DNA of 64,000 nt from assembly GCA_030427635.1 (NCBI GenBank), contig JAUIBA010000020.1, positions 16,401-80,400 on the forward strand. The letters run 5' to 3'. The notes beneath the pieces are model-generated. The model saw nothing but the letters and a program-made list of their open reading frames with translations. It had not been told where the DNA came from and searched no databases. Each line of letters opens with the position of its first letter. Position 1 is the stretch's first letter. Source of the stretch: Bacteroidia bacterium. Lineage in GTDB: Bacteria > Bacteroidota > Bacteroidia > Chitinophagales > Chitinophagaceae. This document shows positions 27,330 to 37,079 of this stretch, piece by piece. The translations under genes and the position numbers were made by a program.

Positions 27330-28898
27330 TCAGAACAATGAAAGTACTATCTGACCCAAAGTTCTGGTCTGTCCGTCAGGACCAATAGCTTTAATATTCT
27401 CAATGAAGACCTTATCGCCCGGACGTGCCATCTGCTGCGCTTTTGCTATGTTAGCAACATCTGAAAAACGACAGCCTTTGGAATTGTCATCAGTGAATGG
27501 TCCGATAATGTCTTTACCTCTTGGCAACATACTGTAAGTAAAGGAAACAATTCTGAATGATGCTGCAAATTCGAAAGATTCAAGAACAGCGATTGGGGCT
27601 ATCTGAATACGGAATTTAGCAGCTTCCATGTTACCACCTGGGATACCACCGATTTTTACAACCGGGTCAGGTATACGCTTAACGCGCACTTCCATGCTAC
27701 CTACTTTCTTCAGGCTCTTATCCTGCGTACGTGCCATGATACCTACTTCTACCTTACCTGGCTTATCAACGCGGATATTGTAATGTCCTTTTACTGAGGA
27801 GTCACGGATTTTAGCCCCTGGGATATCAAGAGACACATCCTCTACAGAATAACCTGCAGCGGCAACCGTAACAGGGTTATCAACACCGATGTAGAACACG
27901 TTCATCTTATCGAGCTGCATAGAAGCACCAGTGCTACCTACCATGTATTCAAACTTCCAGTCACGAACAATTGGTTCACCTTCAGTTTTTAATGTTATCT
28001 GACCGCGAACAGTCTGCAGACCTGTACCTTTTGCTACAGTTTCCCAGGGAACAACACCGTTAGCAGCAGGTTTAGTGGTACCACCACCTGCCATTACTTT
28101 TACTTCTGGTCTGTTAGCCTTATTGAATGCAGCAAGCATGATTGCTGCTTCAATTTTCTGACCTTCCAGTGCGTATGTAGTAGTAGGAAGGGCTACAGCA
28201 CCAATGGTATCGAACTTGATATCTTTAAGGTGCGCCTCCTGAAACAGCTTATTGATAATAAGCTGCTGGCTGCTACGTACGTCGTTCTGGAATTTAGAGA
28301 AGAGGGCCAGAGATGCTACAGCAGGCATGTGTTCGAAGTTTTCGATATTCCAGTCTGCCTTAGGGTTATGGTCATTCTTCACTGCTGGTTTTACAGCCAA
28401 TGGCAGTGTTTTTGCCATTGCTGCCGTATCGGCAGGATTAACCTGCTGCAGGAAAAACTCACGCAACGCCTGTATTTTAGCCTTCAGGGTATCGCCACCT
28501 TTCTTTTCAACGAGGAGCAATGTAGTGGCATCAATGTTGTCCATTTTATCGGGCATTGTGCTATCTTCATGAGAATAACCACCCGCTTCCATAACTACTC
28601 TGCGTTTCCAGTCATTGAGGTATTTTACCATCTCATCGGCCTGCTTCACTACCTCATCAGCTTTCTCTCTGTATGGCCTTACCTTTTCGGCCTGACCAGG
28701 AGCATTTTCATTCTCCTTGATCATCTGATACACCTCATTCGTCTTCTGCTCTATCGACTGATTAGACCTGTCGATACTAACACTCAACGTCTTGAAGGCG
28801 TTAAGGATCTCGTTAGATACATTTAGGGCCAGCAGGGCTGTCAACACCAGATACATCAGGTTGATCATTAGCTGTCGCGGCTCTTTAGGTATAGACAT
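27330..28898 (-). CDS. gldM: type IX secretion/gliding motor protein GldM
   Basis: This 522-residue protein begins with S-I-P-K-E-P-R-Q-L-M-I-N-L-M-Y-L-V and has one N-terminal transmembrane helix (about 10-32) followed by a long periplasmic region, the layout of GldM/PorM. With GldL it forms the proton-driven rotary motor that powers type IX secretion and gliding, reaching across the periplasm to the GldK/GldN ring. Full length for the family. The gap to gldL is 50 bases, within one operon. Confidence 0.96.
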   Translation of the reverse strand: MSIPKEPRQLMINLMYLVLTALLALNVSNEILNAFKTLSVSIDRSNQSIEQKTNEVYQMIKENENAPGQAEKVRPYREKADEVVKQADEMVKYLNDWKRRVVMEAGGYSHEDSTMPDKMDNIDATTLLLVEKKGGDTLKAKIQALREFFLQQVNPADTAAMAKTLPLAVKPAVKNDHNPKADWNIENFEHMPAVASLALFSKFQNDVRSSQQLIINKLFQEAHLKDIKFDTIGAVALPTTTYALEGQKIEAAIMLAAFNKANRPEVKVMAGGGTTKPAANGVVPWETVAKGTGLQTVRGQITLKTEGEPIVRDWKFEYMVGSTGASMQLDKMNVFYIGVDNPVTVAAAGYSVEDVSLDIPGAKIRDSSVKGHYNIRVDKPGKVEVGIMARTQDKSLKKVGSMEVRVKRIPDPVVKIGGIPGGNMEAAKFRIQIAPIAVLESFEFAASFRIVSFTYSMLPRGKDIIGPFTDDNSKGCRFSDVANIAKAQQMARPGDKVFIENIKAIGPDGQTRTLGQIVLSLF

Positions 28899-28948
28899 TC
28901 TTTATCTTTTACTATTAGTTAGTAATATTTTGTTACAACCCAAATACA

Positions 28949-29758
28949 TTAACGACCCTGCATAGCAGACAGCATGTTGCCATATACCTGGTTAAGGGTA
29001 GTAAGGTTTTTAGCCAGCAGTGCAATCTGGTCTTTAGTATTTGCTGCATCTTTAGCGCTGGAAGCCATTGCATCAGAAGCAGTAACAAGGTTGCTGTAGA
29101 ATTTGTTCATAGCTTTCAGATGGTTGTTGGCATCTGTAAGTTCTACTTCATATATCTGATTGAGGCTACCCAGGTTCTTAGAGAGCACTTTTACCTGCTC
29201 GTGGAACTTCATTGTATCATCAGCAGCTACATTGAATGCACCCATTGTTTTAGTAGCACCTGCAAAAGTATCTTTCATTTTACCCAGTGCATCAGCAGCT
29301 TCGCGTGCGCTCTGAGAATAAGCACCTGTAGCAGATGTAACTTCTGTTATATCCTTCATCTGCTCTACTGTATTACCGAATTTCTGGAAGTTCTCGCCCA
29401 GACGCTTGATAACTATAGGATTGACCTGTGAGTCTTCCAGCATTTTATCAAGAGCTTTGGCAGGAGATTCTTTCTTTACAGCGTTAGCATTCTTTTCATG
29501 AGCTTCTACGTGAGGGTTCTTTGTGATATCCGGATAGAAACGCTCCCAGTAGTAGTCGGCGTGTGGAGGAAGGATACCGAGCAGGGCAAACAGAAACACT
29601 TCCACAGACATACCCGCAGTAAGCATGACACTACCACCGGGCCAGTGCTGGATTTTGAACAGGGCTCCCAAAAGAACCACCGAGGCACCCAGACCGATGA
29701 TCAGATTTTTAACGTACTTACCTCTGTCGGTTTCAAAGAATAAAGTAATTGATTTCAT
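28949..29758 (-). CDS. gldL: type IX secretion/gliding motor protein GldL
   Basis: This 269-residue inner-membrane protein has two transmembrane helices (about 16-33 and 43-62) and a long cytoplasmic C-terminal part with coiled-coil character. The I-Q-H-W-P-G-G segment between the helices is typical. Glu53 lies inside the second helix, the likely counterpart of the intramembrane Glu known to be important in GldL proton conduction; this correspondence is inferred from position. It is the stator-like partner of GldM. Confidence 0.96.
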   Translation of the reverse strand: MKSITLFFETDRGKYVKNLIIGLGASVVLLGALFKIQHWPGGSVMLTAGMSVEVFLFALLGILPPHADYYWERFYPDITKNPHVEAHEKNANAVKKESPAKALDKMLEDSQVNPIVIKRLGENFQKFGNTVEQMKDITEVTSATGAYSQSAREAADALGKMKDTFAGATKTMGAFNVAADDTMKFHEQVKVLSKNLGSLNQIYEVELTDANNHLKAMNKFYSNLVTASDAMASSAKDAANTKDQIALLAKNLTTLNQVYGNMLSAMQGR

Positions 29759-29825
29759 TTTATCCGGTTTTTTCTTGTCGTTTTTACTGTATGTATGTGT
29801 TAAATATGGGTATTTGTCCCTTTTC

Positions 29826-31091
29826 TTATCTCATAGGGCGCCTGTTGCTCAACGCAGGGTTAATCTGAGTATATACACAACGGAAACCAATGTATGCTTT
29901 TGCAGTGTCTTTATATTCATAATCGCGGGTGCTTACCTGCAGATAATATGATATATCGCGCCAGCTACCACCACGTACTACTTTACGCTTCATGTACATT
30001 GGGTCGCTTTCTTTTGAATTAAAGACTACGTTGGGGTTCATGTCAGCCATCTGATTGTAAGAACCACCGAAGTAAGCAGAATTTGTCCATTCTGAAACGT
30101 TACCCGCCATATTCTTCAGACCGTAATCATTGGCATTGTATTTGTCAACAGGTACAGTGTAGAGACCACCATCAGCAGCGTAGTTGCCACGCAGTGGTTT
30201 GAAGTTAGCCAGGTAACAGCCTTTTTTGTTGATGATGTAAGGACCACCCCATGGGTATGGAGACTGGTTACGACCACCACGTGCTGCCCACTCCCACTCC
30301 TGCTCTGATGGCAGACGGAATTTACCTTCAGTATACATGCGTGATTTTTCACGCTCTGTAACCCATGCATGTGTACGCCAGTGGCAGAATGCATTACACT
30401 GCTCCCAGTTAACACCTACAACAGGGTATCTGTTGAATCCGGGGAACCAGTAATACTGCATTGCAATAGGTTCGTTGTATGAGTAATTGAACTGACGCAC
30501 CCAAACTGTAGTATCCGGGTAAACACCAATGTTATTGTCATGAACAAACTTAGTGCGGGACTCATTCTGATGAGCAATAGAAGCAGCAACATCAAAAGTA
30601 GCATAATGATACTGAAGCCTTGACGCATCTATTTCTTTACGCCCCCAACCAGACTGCTCGGCAGGTATGTACATAGAAGCCAGCTGATCCTGAACTTCAG
30701 GGTCGCGCCAGTTAATACGCTTTCTATAGTCAATATGCTGAGATCCATCCGGCATATCCTTGAAATCGCCCAGTAGGAAGTGTGCGATAGAATCTCTTAC
30801 ATAGTTGGTGAACTGACGGTATTCGGCATTCGAAATCTCAGTAGCATCCATGTAGAAACCTGTTATCTGCACAGTATGTATCGTCGCATCGTTTCTGCCA
30901 CGGATATCCTCATCGCTTGCGCCCATTTTGTAGGAACCCGACGGAATATACATCATGCCGATAGGAAGCGGCGCTTTATAATTCATACGCGTCTGATCAC
31001 CTACTAGCTGGCCGTTAGAACCCGGGCTACCACAACTTGCAGCAAACGCTAGAAGCGCCAAAGCCGAGACCTTCAGGGAAGTTTTTTTCAT
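29826..31091 (-). CDS. gldK: type IX secretion lipoprotein GldK
   Basis: This 421-residue outer-membrane lipoprotein has a signal peptide ending A-A-S-C with lipidated Cys20, then a formylglycine-generating-enzyme-like fold. Typical segments are P-I-G-M-M-Y-I-P-S-G-S-Y, T-E-I-S-N-A-E-Y, R-L-P-S-E-Q-E-W-E-W-A-A-R-G, N-V-S-E-W and R-G-G-S-W. The family does not act as an enzyme here; it forms the periplasmic ring with GldN. The frame is open for 44 codons upstream, but the lipoprotein signal fixes the start at 31091. First gene of the gldKLMN operon; no exact TAnnTTTG was seen upstream. Confidence 0.95.
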   Translation of the reverse strand: MKKTSLKVSALALLAFAASCGSPGSNGQLVGDQTRMNYKAPLPIGMMYIPSGSYKMGASDEDIRGRNDATIHTVQITGFYMDATEISNAEYRQFTNYVRDSIAHFLLGDFKDMPDGSQHIDYRKRINWRDPEVQDQLASMYIPAEQSGWGRKEIDASRLQYHYATFDVAASIAHQNESRTKFVHDNNIGVYPDTTVWVRQFNYSYNEPIAMQYYWFPGFNRYPVVGVNWEQCNAFCHWRTHAWVTEREKSRMYTEGKFRLPSEQEWEWAARGGRNQSPYPWGGPYIINKKGCYLANFKPLRGNYAADGGLYTVPVDKYNANDYGLKNMAGNVSEWTNSAYFGGSYNQMADMNPNVVFNSKESDPMYMKRKVVRGGSWRDISYYLQVSTRDYEYKDTAKAYIGFRCVYTQINPALSNRRPMR

Positions 31092-31270
31092 ACTACAGTC
31101 TATTGTTTTTGCAATTATTGCACCTGATTTTTTACGTCTATTCACACCTTCTGCACAAAACCGATGCACAATATTCAAAGTTTTTTTGAGAATTACAAGT
31201 TTCAGCAAAAAAATGTTAGCCATTCAAACTCTCAGAATTTGAAACCACACTGTTCTTTTTTAACATTATT

Positions 31271-33292
31271 TTACCGGGTGATCAGGGAAAGTGCCTCAAG
31301 AACACTGCCTGCCGGGGGCAGACAAGCATCTTTAGAACAAACAAATATAGACAAATTATTACCATCGATACCTTTGTGTGAAACAGGTAGTTCGGATATT
31401 TCTTTTTGAAAAGTGACAATAAATGCCGCAGGAAGGTACTTCCGGTTTAAATCTGCTACGGCTTCTCCGGCCCCACCCCCGGAAACTATAACTGTCTGAT
31501 TACCAATATGCATACGCTGTGCAACAGTTGCCCACAGGGCAAATGAGTAGGGGTAACGTGATGCAGTACCGACATTCAACCGAACCATTTCTTCGGCCCG
31601 GCTTATCCAATCGGTGCGTTCCATACACATGCCGGCTGTTATCAGATTAGCCGCCATTACACTATTGGCCGATGGCGTAGCTCCGTCATATATGTCCACT
31701 TTGCGCACGGGTATCTTTCCTGCGGTAGCTGATGTGTAATAAAAAAGACCGTCCTCCATGCCAAATTCTTTTATAACGTGGTCTGTAAAGTCAGCTGCCT
31801 GAACAATAAGATCACCATCGCCGTTAGCTGCGGCAAGCTGCAGCATGGCCTGAATGAGATATGCGTAGTCATCGAGCATGGCCGGTATACGTGCCACACC
31901 GTCTTTCCATGTATGCATAAGACTTCCCTCATGCGTATAGGCCGATAGCATCCACCGCATATGCTCAGCTGCCTGAGCCAGGTAATCCGGCCGCCCCAGT
32001 ACGGTTCCTGCTTTTGATAATGCTGTACTCATGAGGGCATTCCATGATAAAAGACATTTATCGTCAGTAGCAGGGCGTATTCTCTTTTTTAATGCAGCAG
32101 TCAGCTCGGCTTTTGTCCTGTTTATTACAGTCTGTGCGGCCTCCTCTGAAATGCCATGAGCTGCCGCAACCTCTGAGAGCGGTACCGGTACATGTAATAT
32201 ATTACGCTCTTCCCAGTTACCTTCCTCTGACACACCAAAATAACGGGCCGCCAGGCCTGTAGTATCACTGACCACCTGCTGCCAGTCGGTCCATGTCCAT
32301 GTATAGTATTTACCCTCTACCCCTTCGCTATCGGCATCCAGCGCACACCAAAGTCCTCCGGACGCATCCCGCAACTCACGATTCACAAAGCCAATAGTTT
32401 CTTCTATTACCTCCCGGTAGCGCTCCCTGCCCGATACCTGCCATGCATCGCACAGCGACAACACCAGCAACGCATTATCGTACAGCATCTTTTCAAAATG
32501 CGGTATCAGCCAGTCACGGTCAGTAGCATAGCGTGCAAAGCCACCACCTACCTGGTCATATATACCTCCCTCTATCATTGCATCCAGACTCTTCAGTGCG
32601 TGGGCAAGCGAGGGCTCATGGCCTGTAAAATGATAATACTCCAGAAGAAACGTAATAGCCATAGTTCCCGGGAACTTGGGGGCATTGCCAAAGCCCCCCT
32701 TCTGAAGGTCGGCCTGTGCCAGCATATTTTCCGCTGCCTTAGTGATAGTAGCCGCATCCCAGGTAGCAGCGCCAGCCTGCATACTACGGGAAGATGCCTG
32801 CTGCAGATGGCTGAGCATCTGGCCTGCCTGTGCGGCTACCTCATCGTGCTGATGCTCCCATACCTCCTGCATACGCAGCAGTACCTGTGTCCATGATGGG
32901 CGGCTGTATGCAGGGCGTGGCGGGAAATATGTGCCTCCGTAATAAGGCAGCCTGTCTGGTGTAACAAACACATTGAGCGGCCAGCCGCCACTGCCCGATA
33001 TTGCCTGTACTGCATCCATGTACATATGGTCTACATCGGGATGCTCTTCCCTATCTACCTTAATGCAGATGAAATGCTCATTCATGATAGCAGCTGTGTG
33101 TACATCCTCAAAGCTCTCCCGCTCCATAACATGACACCAATGGCATGCTGCATAACCTATACTTACCAGCACCGGCTTGTTCTGCCGCCGGGCTTCATCA
33201 AAAGCCTCATCACCCCAGGGATACCAGTTAACAGGATTGTGTGCATGCTGCTGCAGATACAGGCTCTGCTCATTAATAAGTCTGTTTGCCAT
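31271..33292 (-). CDS. YyaL/DUF255-type thioredoxin-domain protein
   Basis: This 673-residue protein has an N-terminal thioredoxin-like domain (about 1-165) with A-C-H-W-C-H-V-M, Cys50 and Cys53 forming the C-x-x-C pair. A large alpha/alpha-barrel-like region related to N-acylglucosamine 2-epimerases and glycosidases follows. It matches the bacterial YyaL / mammalian SPATA20 family in length and in the starting segment [21 protein letters not shown]. The function of the family is not firmly known. No signal peptide. A near-perfect palindrome lies 4 bases upstream of the start. Confidence 0.92.
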   Translation of the reverse strand: MANRLINEQSLYLQQHAHNPVNWYPWGDEAFDEARRQNKPVLVSIGYAACHWCHVMERESFEDVHTAAIMNEHFICIKVDREEHPDVDHMYMDAVQAISGSGGWPLNVFVTPDRLPYYGGTYFPPRPAYSRPSWTQVLLRMQEVWEHQHDEVAAQAGQMLSHLQQASSRSMQAGAATWDAATITKAAENMLAQADLQKGGFGNAPKFPGTMAITFLLEYYHFTGHEPSLAHALKSLDAMIEGGIYDQVGGGFARYATDRDWLIPHFEKMLYDNALLVLSLCDAWQVSGRERYREVIEETIGFVNRELRDASGGLWCALDADSEGVEGKYYTWTWTDWQQVVSDTTGLAARYFGVSEEGNWEERNILHVPVPLSEVAAAHGISEEAAQTVINRTKAELTAALKKRIRPATDDKCLLSWNALMSTALSKAGTVLGRPDYLAQAAEHMRWMLSAYTHEGSLMHTWKDGVARIPAMLDDYAYLIQAMLQLAAANGDGDLIVQAADFTDHVIKEFGMEDGLFYYTSATAGKIPVRKVDIYDGATPSANSVMAANLITAGMCMERTDWISRAEEMVRLNVGTASRYPYSFALWATVAQRMHIGNQTVIVSGGGAGEAVADLNRKYLPAAFIVTFQKEISELPVSHKGIDGNNLSIFVCSKDACLPPAGSVLEALSLITR

Positions 33293-33295
33293 GCT

Positions 33296-33323
33296 GTAAA
33301 GGTATTACAGTTAATGCCTTTAC
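33296..33323. promoter_or_regulatory. palindrome upstream of the yyaL-like gene
   Basis: Arms GTAAAGGTATTA (33296-33307) and TAATGCCTTTAC (33312-33323) are complementary at 11 of 12 positions with a 4-base spacer. The minus-strand reading also contains TACCTTTA, a 7-of-8 match to the -7 element. It could be an operator overlapping the promoter or a 5' hairpin. Confidence 0.35.
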
Positions 33324-33356
33324 CAGCGGGGGCTACCACTATAACATAATGCAGCA

Positions 33357-34100
33357 TTAAGGGAGGGCGTTCCCCGGCCCATCGGCATACTCAGGCTCCG
33401 GCGGAGCTCCGGTATCGCCCTTCAGCCGCAGGAATACCCGTACACAGGTAAGCACATCGCCCATGCAGTATCTGCTGATGCGGTCCAGGTCATGCTCATT
33501 CCAGTATACGGTGCCTACCATACTGCCATCTATGTCTCCTTTGGGCGATGGTATACCCAGTACCGCAGCCAGCAGTGAAAGCGATGTGTAATTTTTCACG
33601 TCGCCAAACTTCCACAACTCCATCGTATCAATATGCGTTATTTCCCAGGGCTTGCGGCCCGACAGCATAAGACATGGCGGCAGCATGAGCCCGTTAATGA
33701 TATATCGCCGGCATATGAACGGTATGTCAAACTCTTTTATGTTGTGCCCGCAAAACCTTACATCGCCATGCAGTGCAGCCATTTTTGTAACAACTTTGTT
33801 AAACTCTTCCAGTAGTGCTTTCTCATCATCGCCGGAAATTGCCTTGAGCCGCAGCCTGCGCACACCATCGCTGGTGTAGATAGTGCCAAAAGCAATACAC
33901 ACAATCTTAGCAAACTCTGAATATATACCGGCCCTGTCAGTAAACACATTGGCGGGGTCGGGAGGGGTATCACCGGTATGCCTTATCAGGCGGGCTTTAC
34001 GTTCCCACTCCGCCTGCATTTCATCTGACAACATGCTGAACTCCGGCTGCACGGATACCGTCTCTATATCCACAAACAAAATATTAGCGTAACTTTCCAT
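33357..34100 (-). CDS. predicted 3'-5' exonuclease, DEDDy type
   Basis: This 247-residue protein has an RNase H-like exonuclease fold, resembling the exonuclease domain of family B polymerases without a polymerase. Motif I is L-F-V-D-I-E-T near the N-terminus, motif II F-C-G-H-N-I-K-E-F-D-I-P, and motif III Y-C-M-G-D (Y-x-x-x-D), which makes it DEDDy. It presumably trims single-stranded DNA in repair. It is divergent from the coiled-coil gene at 34173, and its stop is 64 bases from the start of the yyaL-like gene on the same strand. Confidence 0.87.
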   Translation of the reverse strand: MESYANILFVDIETVSVQPEFSMLSDEMQAEWERKARLIRHTGDTPPDPANVFTDRAGIYSEFAKIVCIAFGTIYTSDGVRRLRLKAISGDDEKALLEEFNKVVTKMAALHGDVRFCGHNIKEFDIPFICRRYIINGLMLPPCLMLSGRKPWEITHIDTMELWKFGDVKNYTSLSLLAAVLGIPSPKGDIDGSMVGTVYWNEHDLDRISRYCMGDVLTCVRVFLRLKGDTGAPPEPEYADGPGNALP

Positions 34101-34116
34101 TATTATAAAACAGCTT

Positions 34117-34124
34117 TATATTTG
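34117..34124 (+). promoter_or_regulatory. -7 promoter element TATATTTG
   Basis: Exact TAnnTTTG, 48 bases upstream of the coiled-coil gene start, leaving a real 5' untranslated region. No clear -33 TTTG. Confidence 0.4.
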
Positions 34125-34172
34125 CATTGCAATCCTGAATCTACTTCTTACTAACCTTTTCAATTCAATTAT

Positions 34173-35123
34173 ATGAGCCAAGTTAATCAAATCAATCCAC
34201 AGGAGCCGCTCAAAAACAATACGCCGCAAAAAAACAATTCCATCATTTACTGGGTAGTAATACTGATACTACTGGCGGGCTGTATATATCTGTTCATGAG
34301 CAAAAATCAGATGGCTCAGCAGAATGCTACAGAGATGCAGCAGAAGAAACAAAGTTTTGACTCGCTGAGCACAGAGCAGGCCTCACTGAAAGCAGACTTT
34401 GATGCTGCATCGGTAAGAATAGACCAGCTGGTATCTGAAAACACACGCCTTGACAGCGCACTACAAAACAGCAAGGATGAAATGTCAAAGCTGCAGGGCA
34501 AAATACGCTCTATACTGAATAAGAGAAATGCTACACAAAGCGAACTGGCACAGGCTAAAGAAATGATAGCCAACCTGAACGACAAATCGAAAGAATATGA
34601 AGCACGAATAGCTGAACTGGAAAAGCAGAATGCTATCCTTACCGGCGAAAACAAGGTGCTGACTCATGAGCGCGACTCTACCGTAACTGAGAACATTGCT
34701 ATCAAACAGCTGGCATCAGTACTGCACGCATCCAACATAAGACTGGAAGCTAAAAAGCTTAAGAAAAACGGTAAGGAAAAAGAAACATCAAGAGCCAGAA
34801 AAGCCGATGTACTACGTGTAACATTTGACATAGATGAAAACAGAATTGCGGAAAGCGGTACCAAGCTGCTGCACCTGCGCATTATAGCGCCTGATGGCTC
34901 TACGCTGAACAGCGCTGCAAATGGCTCCGGTATGATTACAACTGCAAAAGGAGACCACCTTTCCTACACACTGTCCAAGAGCATTTCACTGACCCAGAAT
35001 CAGAAAGTAGCCGGCCTTACTGCCGACTGGAACCAGAACGGAGATTATGCCAAAGGCGTGTATAAAATAGAGATATACCACGATGGGTATAACATAGGTG
35101 GCGGTGAAGTAACTCTTAAATAA
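34173..35123 (+). CDS. single-pass membrane protein with long coiled coil, unknown function
   Basis: This 316-residue protein has an Asn/Gln-rich cytoplasmic start, one transmembrane helix (about 25-43), a long heptad-rich coiled coil (about 46-185) and a compact C-terminal domain (about 200-316) rich in beta strands. The topology suggests an inner-membrane anchor with a coiled-coil stalk holding a periplasmic domain. I do not recognise a named family. It is monocistronic, with a promoter element 48 bases upstream and a strong terminator immediately after it. Confidence 0.85.
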   Translation: MSQVNQINPQEPLKNNTPQKNNSIIYWVVILILLAGCIYLFMSKNQMAQQNATEMQQKKQSFDSLSTEQASLKADFDAASVRIDQLVSENTRLDSALQNSKDEMSKLQGKIRSILNKRNATQSELAQAKEMIANLNDKSKEYEARIAELEKQNAILTGENKVLTHERDSTVTENIAIKQLASVLHASNIRLEAKKLKKNGKEKETSRARKADVLRVTFDIDENRIAESGTKLLHLRIIAPDGSTLNSAANGSGMITTAKGDHLSYTLSKSISLTQNQKVAGLTADWNQNGDYAKGVYKIEIYHDGYNIGGGEVTLK

Positions 35124-35143
35124 GACGGTACACAATGAACCTG

Positions 35144-35179
35144 AAAAAGCAGTTGTGACGATACCACAACTGCTTTTTT
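35144..35179 (+). terminator. intrinsic terminator
   Basis: Stem GCAGTTGTG/CACAACTGC (35149-35157 and 35165-35173), extended by an A5/T5 pair and ending in six T, 20 bases after the coiled-coil gene. Confidence 0.88.
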
Positions 35180-35231
35180 GTGTGTTAAAAGGCCTGGTAG
35201 TAGTTAACAATTTTATAATGTAGTATCTTTT

Positions 35232-35259
35232 TTTGTTCAGCCATGGTGTTCTAATATTG
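35232..35259 (+). promoter_or_regulatory. candidate promoter of the response regulator gene
   Basis: TTTG (35232-35235), a 16-base spacer and TAATATTG (7 of 8 to TAnnTTTG, 35252-35259), with 21 bases to the ATG. Confidence 0.4.
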
Positions 35260-35280
35260 CACCAGCATTAGCGAAGAAAC

Positions 35281-35967
35281 ATGGAAGTTTTTCCCGGAAA
35301 AATACTGGTTGTAGACGACGAGCCTGATATTGTAGAGTTCATTACATACAACCTGAAGAGCAAAGGATATCTCATAGCATCTGCACGGGACGGTGTAGAA
35401 GCGGTACGGAAGGCAAGAGAGTTCAGACCCAATCTGATACTGCTGGATGTGATGATGCCGAACAAAGATGGTATTGAAACCATCAAAGAACTCAGAAACC
35501 TCCCTGAGTTTGATGACACAGCAATAATATTCCTTACTGCGCTCAACGATATGAAGTATGAGATAGAGGGATTGAAAATAGGCGCAGATGACTATATTAC
35601 CAAGCCGATAAAGCCAGAACTACTGGTAACGCGTATTGGCTCTGCGCTTCGCAGATTCCGCAAAGATGAGCTTCAGGATCAGAAGCAGACCTTCGGAGAC
35701 CTGGAGATAAACAAGACCAAATTTACAGTAGTATACAAAGGCGAAGACATAACACTGGCCAAGAAAGAGTTTGAACTGCTTTCTCTGCTGGCATCCAAGC
35801 CCGGTCGTGTTTTCCTGCGTAACGAAATACTGCAGCGTGTATGGGGTACCGATGTAATAGTAGGAGACCGCACCATAGACGTGCATATCAGAAAAATACG
35901 CCAGAAGGTAGGTATAGACCTCATAACTACCGTAAAAGGTGTAGGCTACAAATTTGATATGCAATAG
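35281..35967 (+). CDS. response regulator, OmpR/PhoB family
   Basis: This 228-residue protein has a receiver domain (about 7-125) with the acidic pair Asp12/Asp13, phospho-acceptor Asp56, Thr86 and Lys108. A winged-helix DNA-binding domain (about 138-226) shows the G-D-R-T-I-D-V-H-I-R-K-I-R recognition segment and T-V-K-G-V-G-Y at the wing. It is encoded 54 bases before a histidine kinase gene, its likely partner. It resembles PhoB/PhoP-type regulators, but the signal is unknown. Confidence 0.96.
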   Translation: MEVFPGKILVVDDEPDIVEFITYNLKSKGYLIASARDGVEAVRKAREFRPNLILLDVMMPNKDGIETIKELRNLPEFDDTAIIFLTALNDMKYEIEGLKIGADDYITKPIKPELLVTRIGSALRRFRKDELQDQKQTFGDLEINKTKFTVVYKGEDITLAKKEFELLSLLASKPGRVFLRNEILQRVWGTDVIVGDRTIDVHIRKIRQKVGIDLITTVKGVGYKFDMQ

Positions 35968-36021
35968 CACATCCTGTAGCAGGTTTTGACCATAGAGTTC
36001 ACTTTTCTGTAACTTAGTAGC

Positions 36022-37077
36022 ATGTCCCTGCTCAGCTCCAAAAACCTCACACCGGGGTTATTATCGTCCATAACAGCACTTGTAATGGCCGCAGCCAATG
36101 CGCTGATGATTTTATTCATCAGTGATGTATGGTATGTGCCGCTATTGGTGTTTGCCGGCACATTTCTGGTTATCTACTTTCTGTACTACTACACACTACA
36201 GCGCTTCATATACCGAAAGATAAAGCTGATATACAAGTTCATCTATCAGACAAAGGCTACAAAGCGGGAGGAGTATTTCTATGCCAATGTACTACCTCAG
36301 AAATCCATAGAAGAAGTAAGTGAGGATGTGCAACGGTGGGCTACACAGAGAAAGGATGAAATAGAGTTGCTGAAAGCGAACGAACAGTTCAGGAAGGAGT
36401 TTCTTATGAATCTGGCACATGAGCTGCGTACCCCTATCTTCTCTATACAGGGCTACATAGACACCCTGCTGGGTGGTGCGCTCAATGACCCTGCGGTAAA
36501 CATGAAGTTCCTTTCCAACGCATCAAAAAGTACAGACAGACTGGTGCGCCTGGTAGATGACCTGGATGAGATATCAAAGCTGGAATCGGGCAGGATACCC
36601 CTGGTGCAGGAAAACTTCAATATACAGGAACTGATAAAGGAGGTGTATGAAGAGCTGGCATTTAAGTCGAAGGCTAAGAACACCCCATTGCAGCTGAAGA
36701 AGGGTACTGAAAGACCACTGTTTGTATATGCCGATAAGCAAAAGATAAAACAGGTACTAGTAAACCTTGTAGACAACGCTATCAAGTATGGTAGTGATGG
36801 CGGGACGGTGATAACAGGCTGCTATGAGGTAGACGGCAAACGTGTATATATAGAAGTATCGGACGATGGCCCGGGCATTGCAGAGGAGCATATGCCCCGC
36901 ATCTTTGAGCGCTTTTACCGGGCCGACCGCAGCCGTGCCAGAGCAATAGGTGGTACCGGATTGGGGCTGGCAATAGTAAAACACATAATAGAGGCGCACG
37001 GCCATACTGTTACTGCGCGCAGTAAGCCCGGAGTAGGCTCATCATTCGGCTTTACGCTGGACCGTGCTGCTGCATAG
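36022..37077 (+). CDS. sensor histidine kinase, PhoR-like
   Basis: This 351-residue membrane kinase has two transmembrane helices (about 14-33 and 38-57) with almost no periplasmic loop. The dimerisation domain carries the H-box N-L-A-H-E-L-R-T-P with phospho-accepting His133. The ATPase domain shows N-L-V-D-N-A-I-K-Y-G (N box), D-D-G-P-G-I-A (G1), an F box R-I-F-E-R-F-Y-R and G-G-T-G-L-G-L-A-I-V (G2). The missing sensor domain suggests it senses within the membrane or through a partner. It pairs with the response regulator just upstream. Its stop is 2 bases from the stop of the convergent glycosyltransferase gene. Confidence 0.95.
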   Translation: MSLLSSKNLTPGLLSSITALVMAAANALMILFISDVWYVPLLVFAGTFLVIYFLYYYTLQRFIYRKIKLIYKFIYQTKATKREEYFYANVLPQKSIEEVSEDVQRWATQRKDEIELLKANEQFRKEFLMNLAHELRTPIFSIQGYIDTLLGGALNDPAVNMKFLSNASKSTDRLVRLVDDLDEISKLESGRIPLVQENFNIQELIKEVYEELAFKSKAKNTPLQLKKGTERPLFVYADKQKIKQVLVNLVDNAIKYGSDGGTVITGCYEVDGKRVYIEVSDDGPGIAEEHMPRIFERFYRADRSRARAIGGTGLGLAIVKHIIEAHGHTVTARSKPGVGSSFGFTLDRAAA

Positions 37078-37079
37078 CG

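Noticed and set aside
31092..31223. 44-codon N-terminal extension of gldK
   Set aside because: It would hide the lipoprotein signal sequence that begins at 31091.
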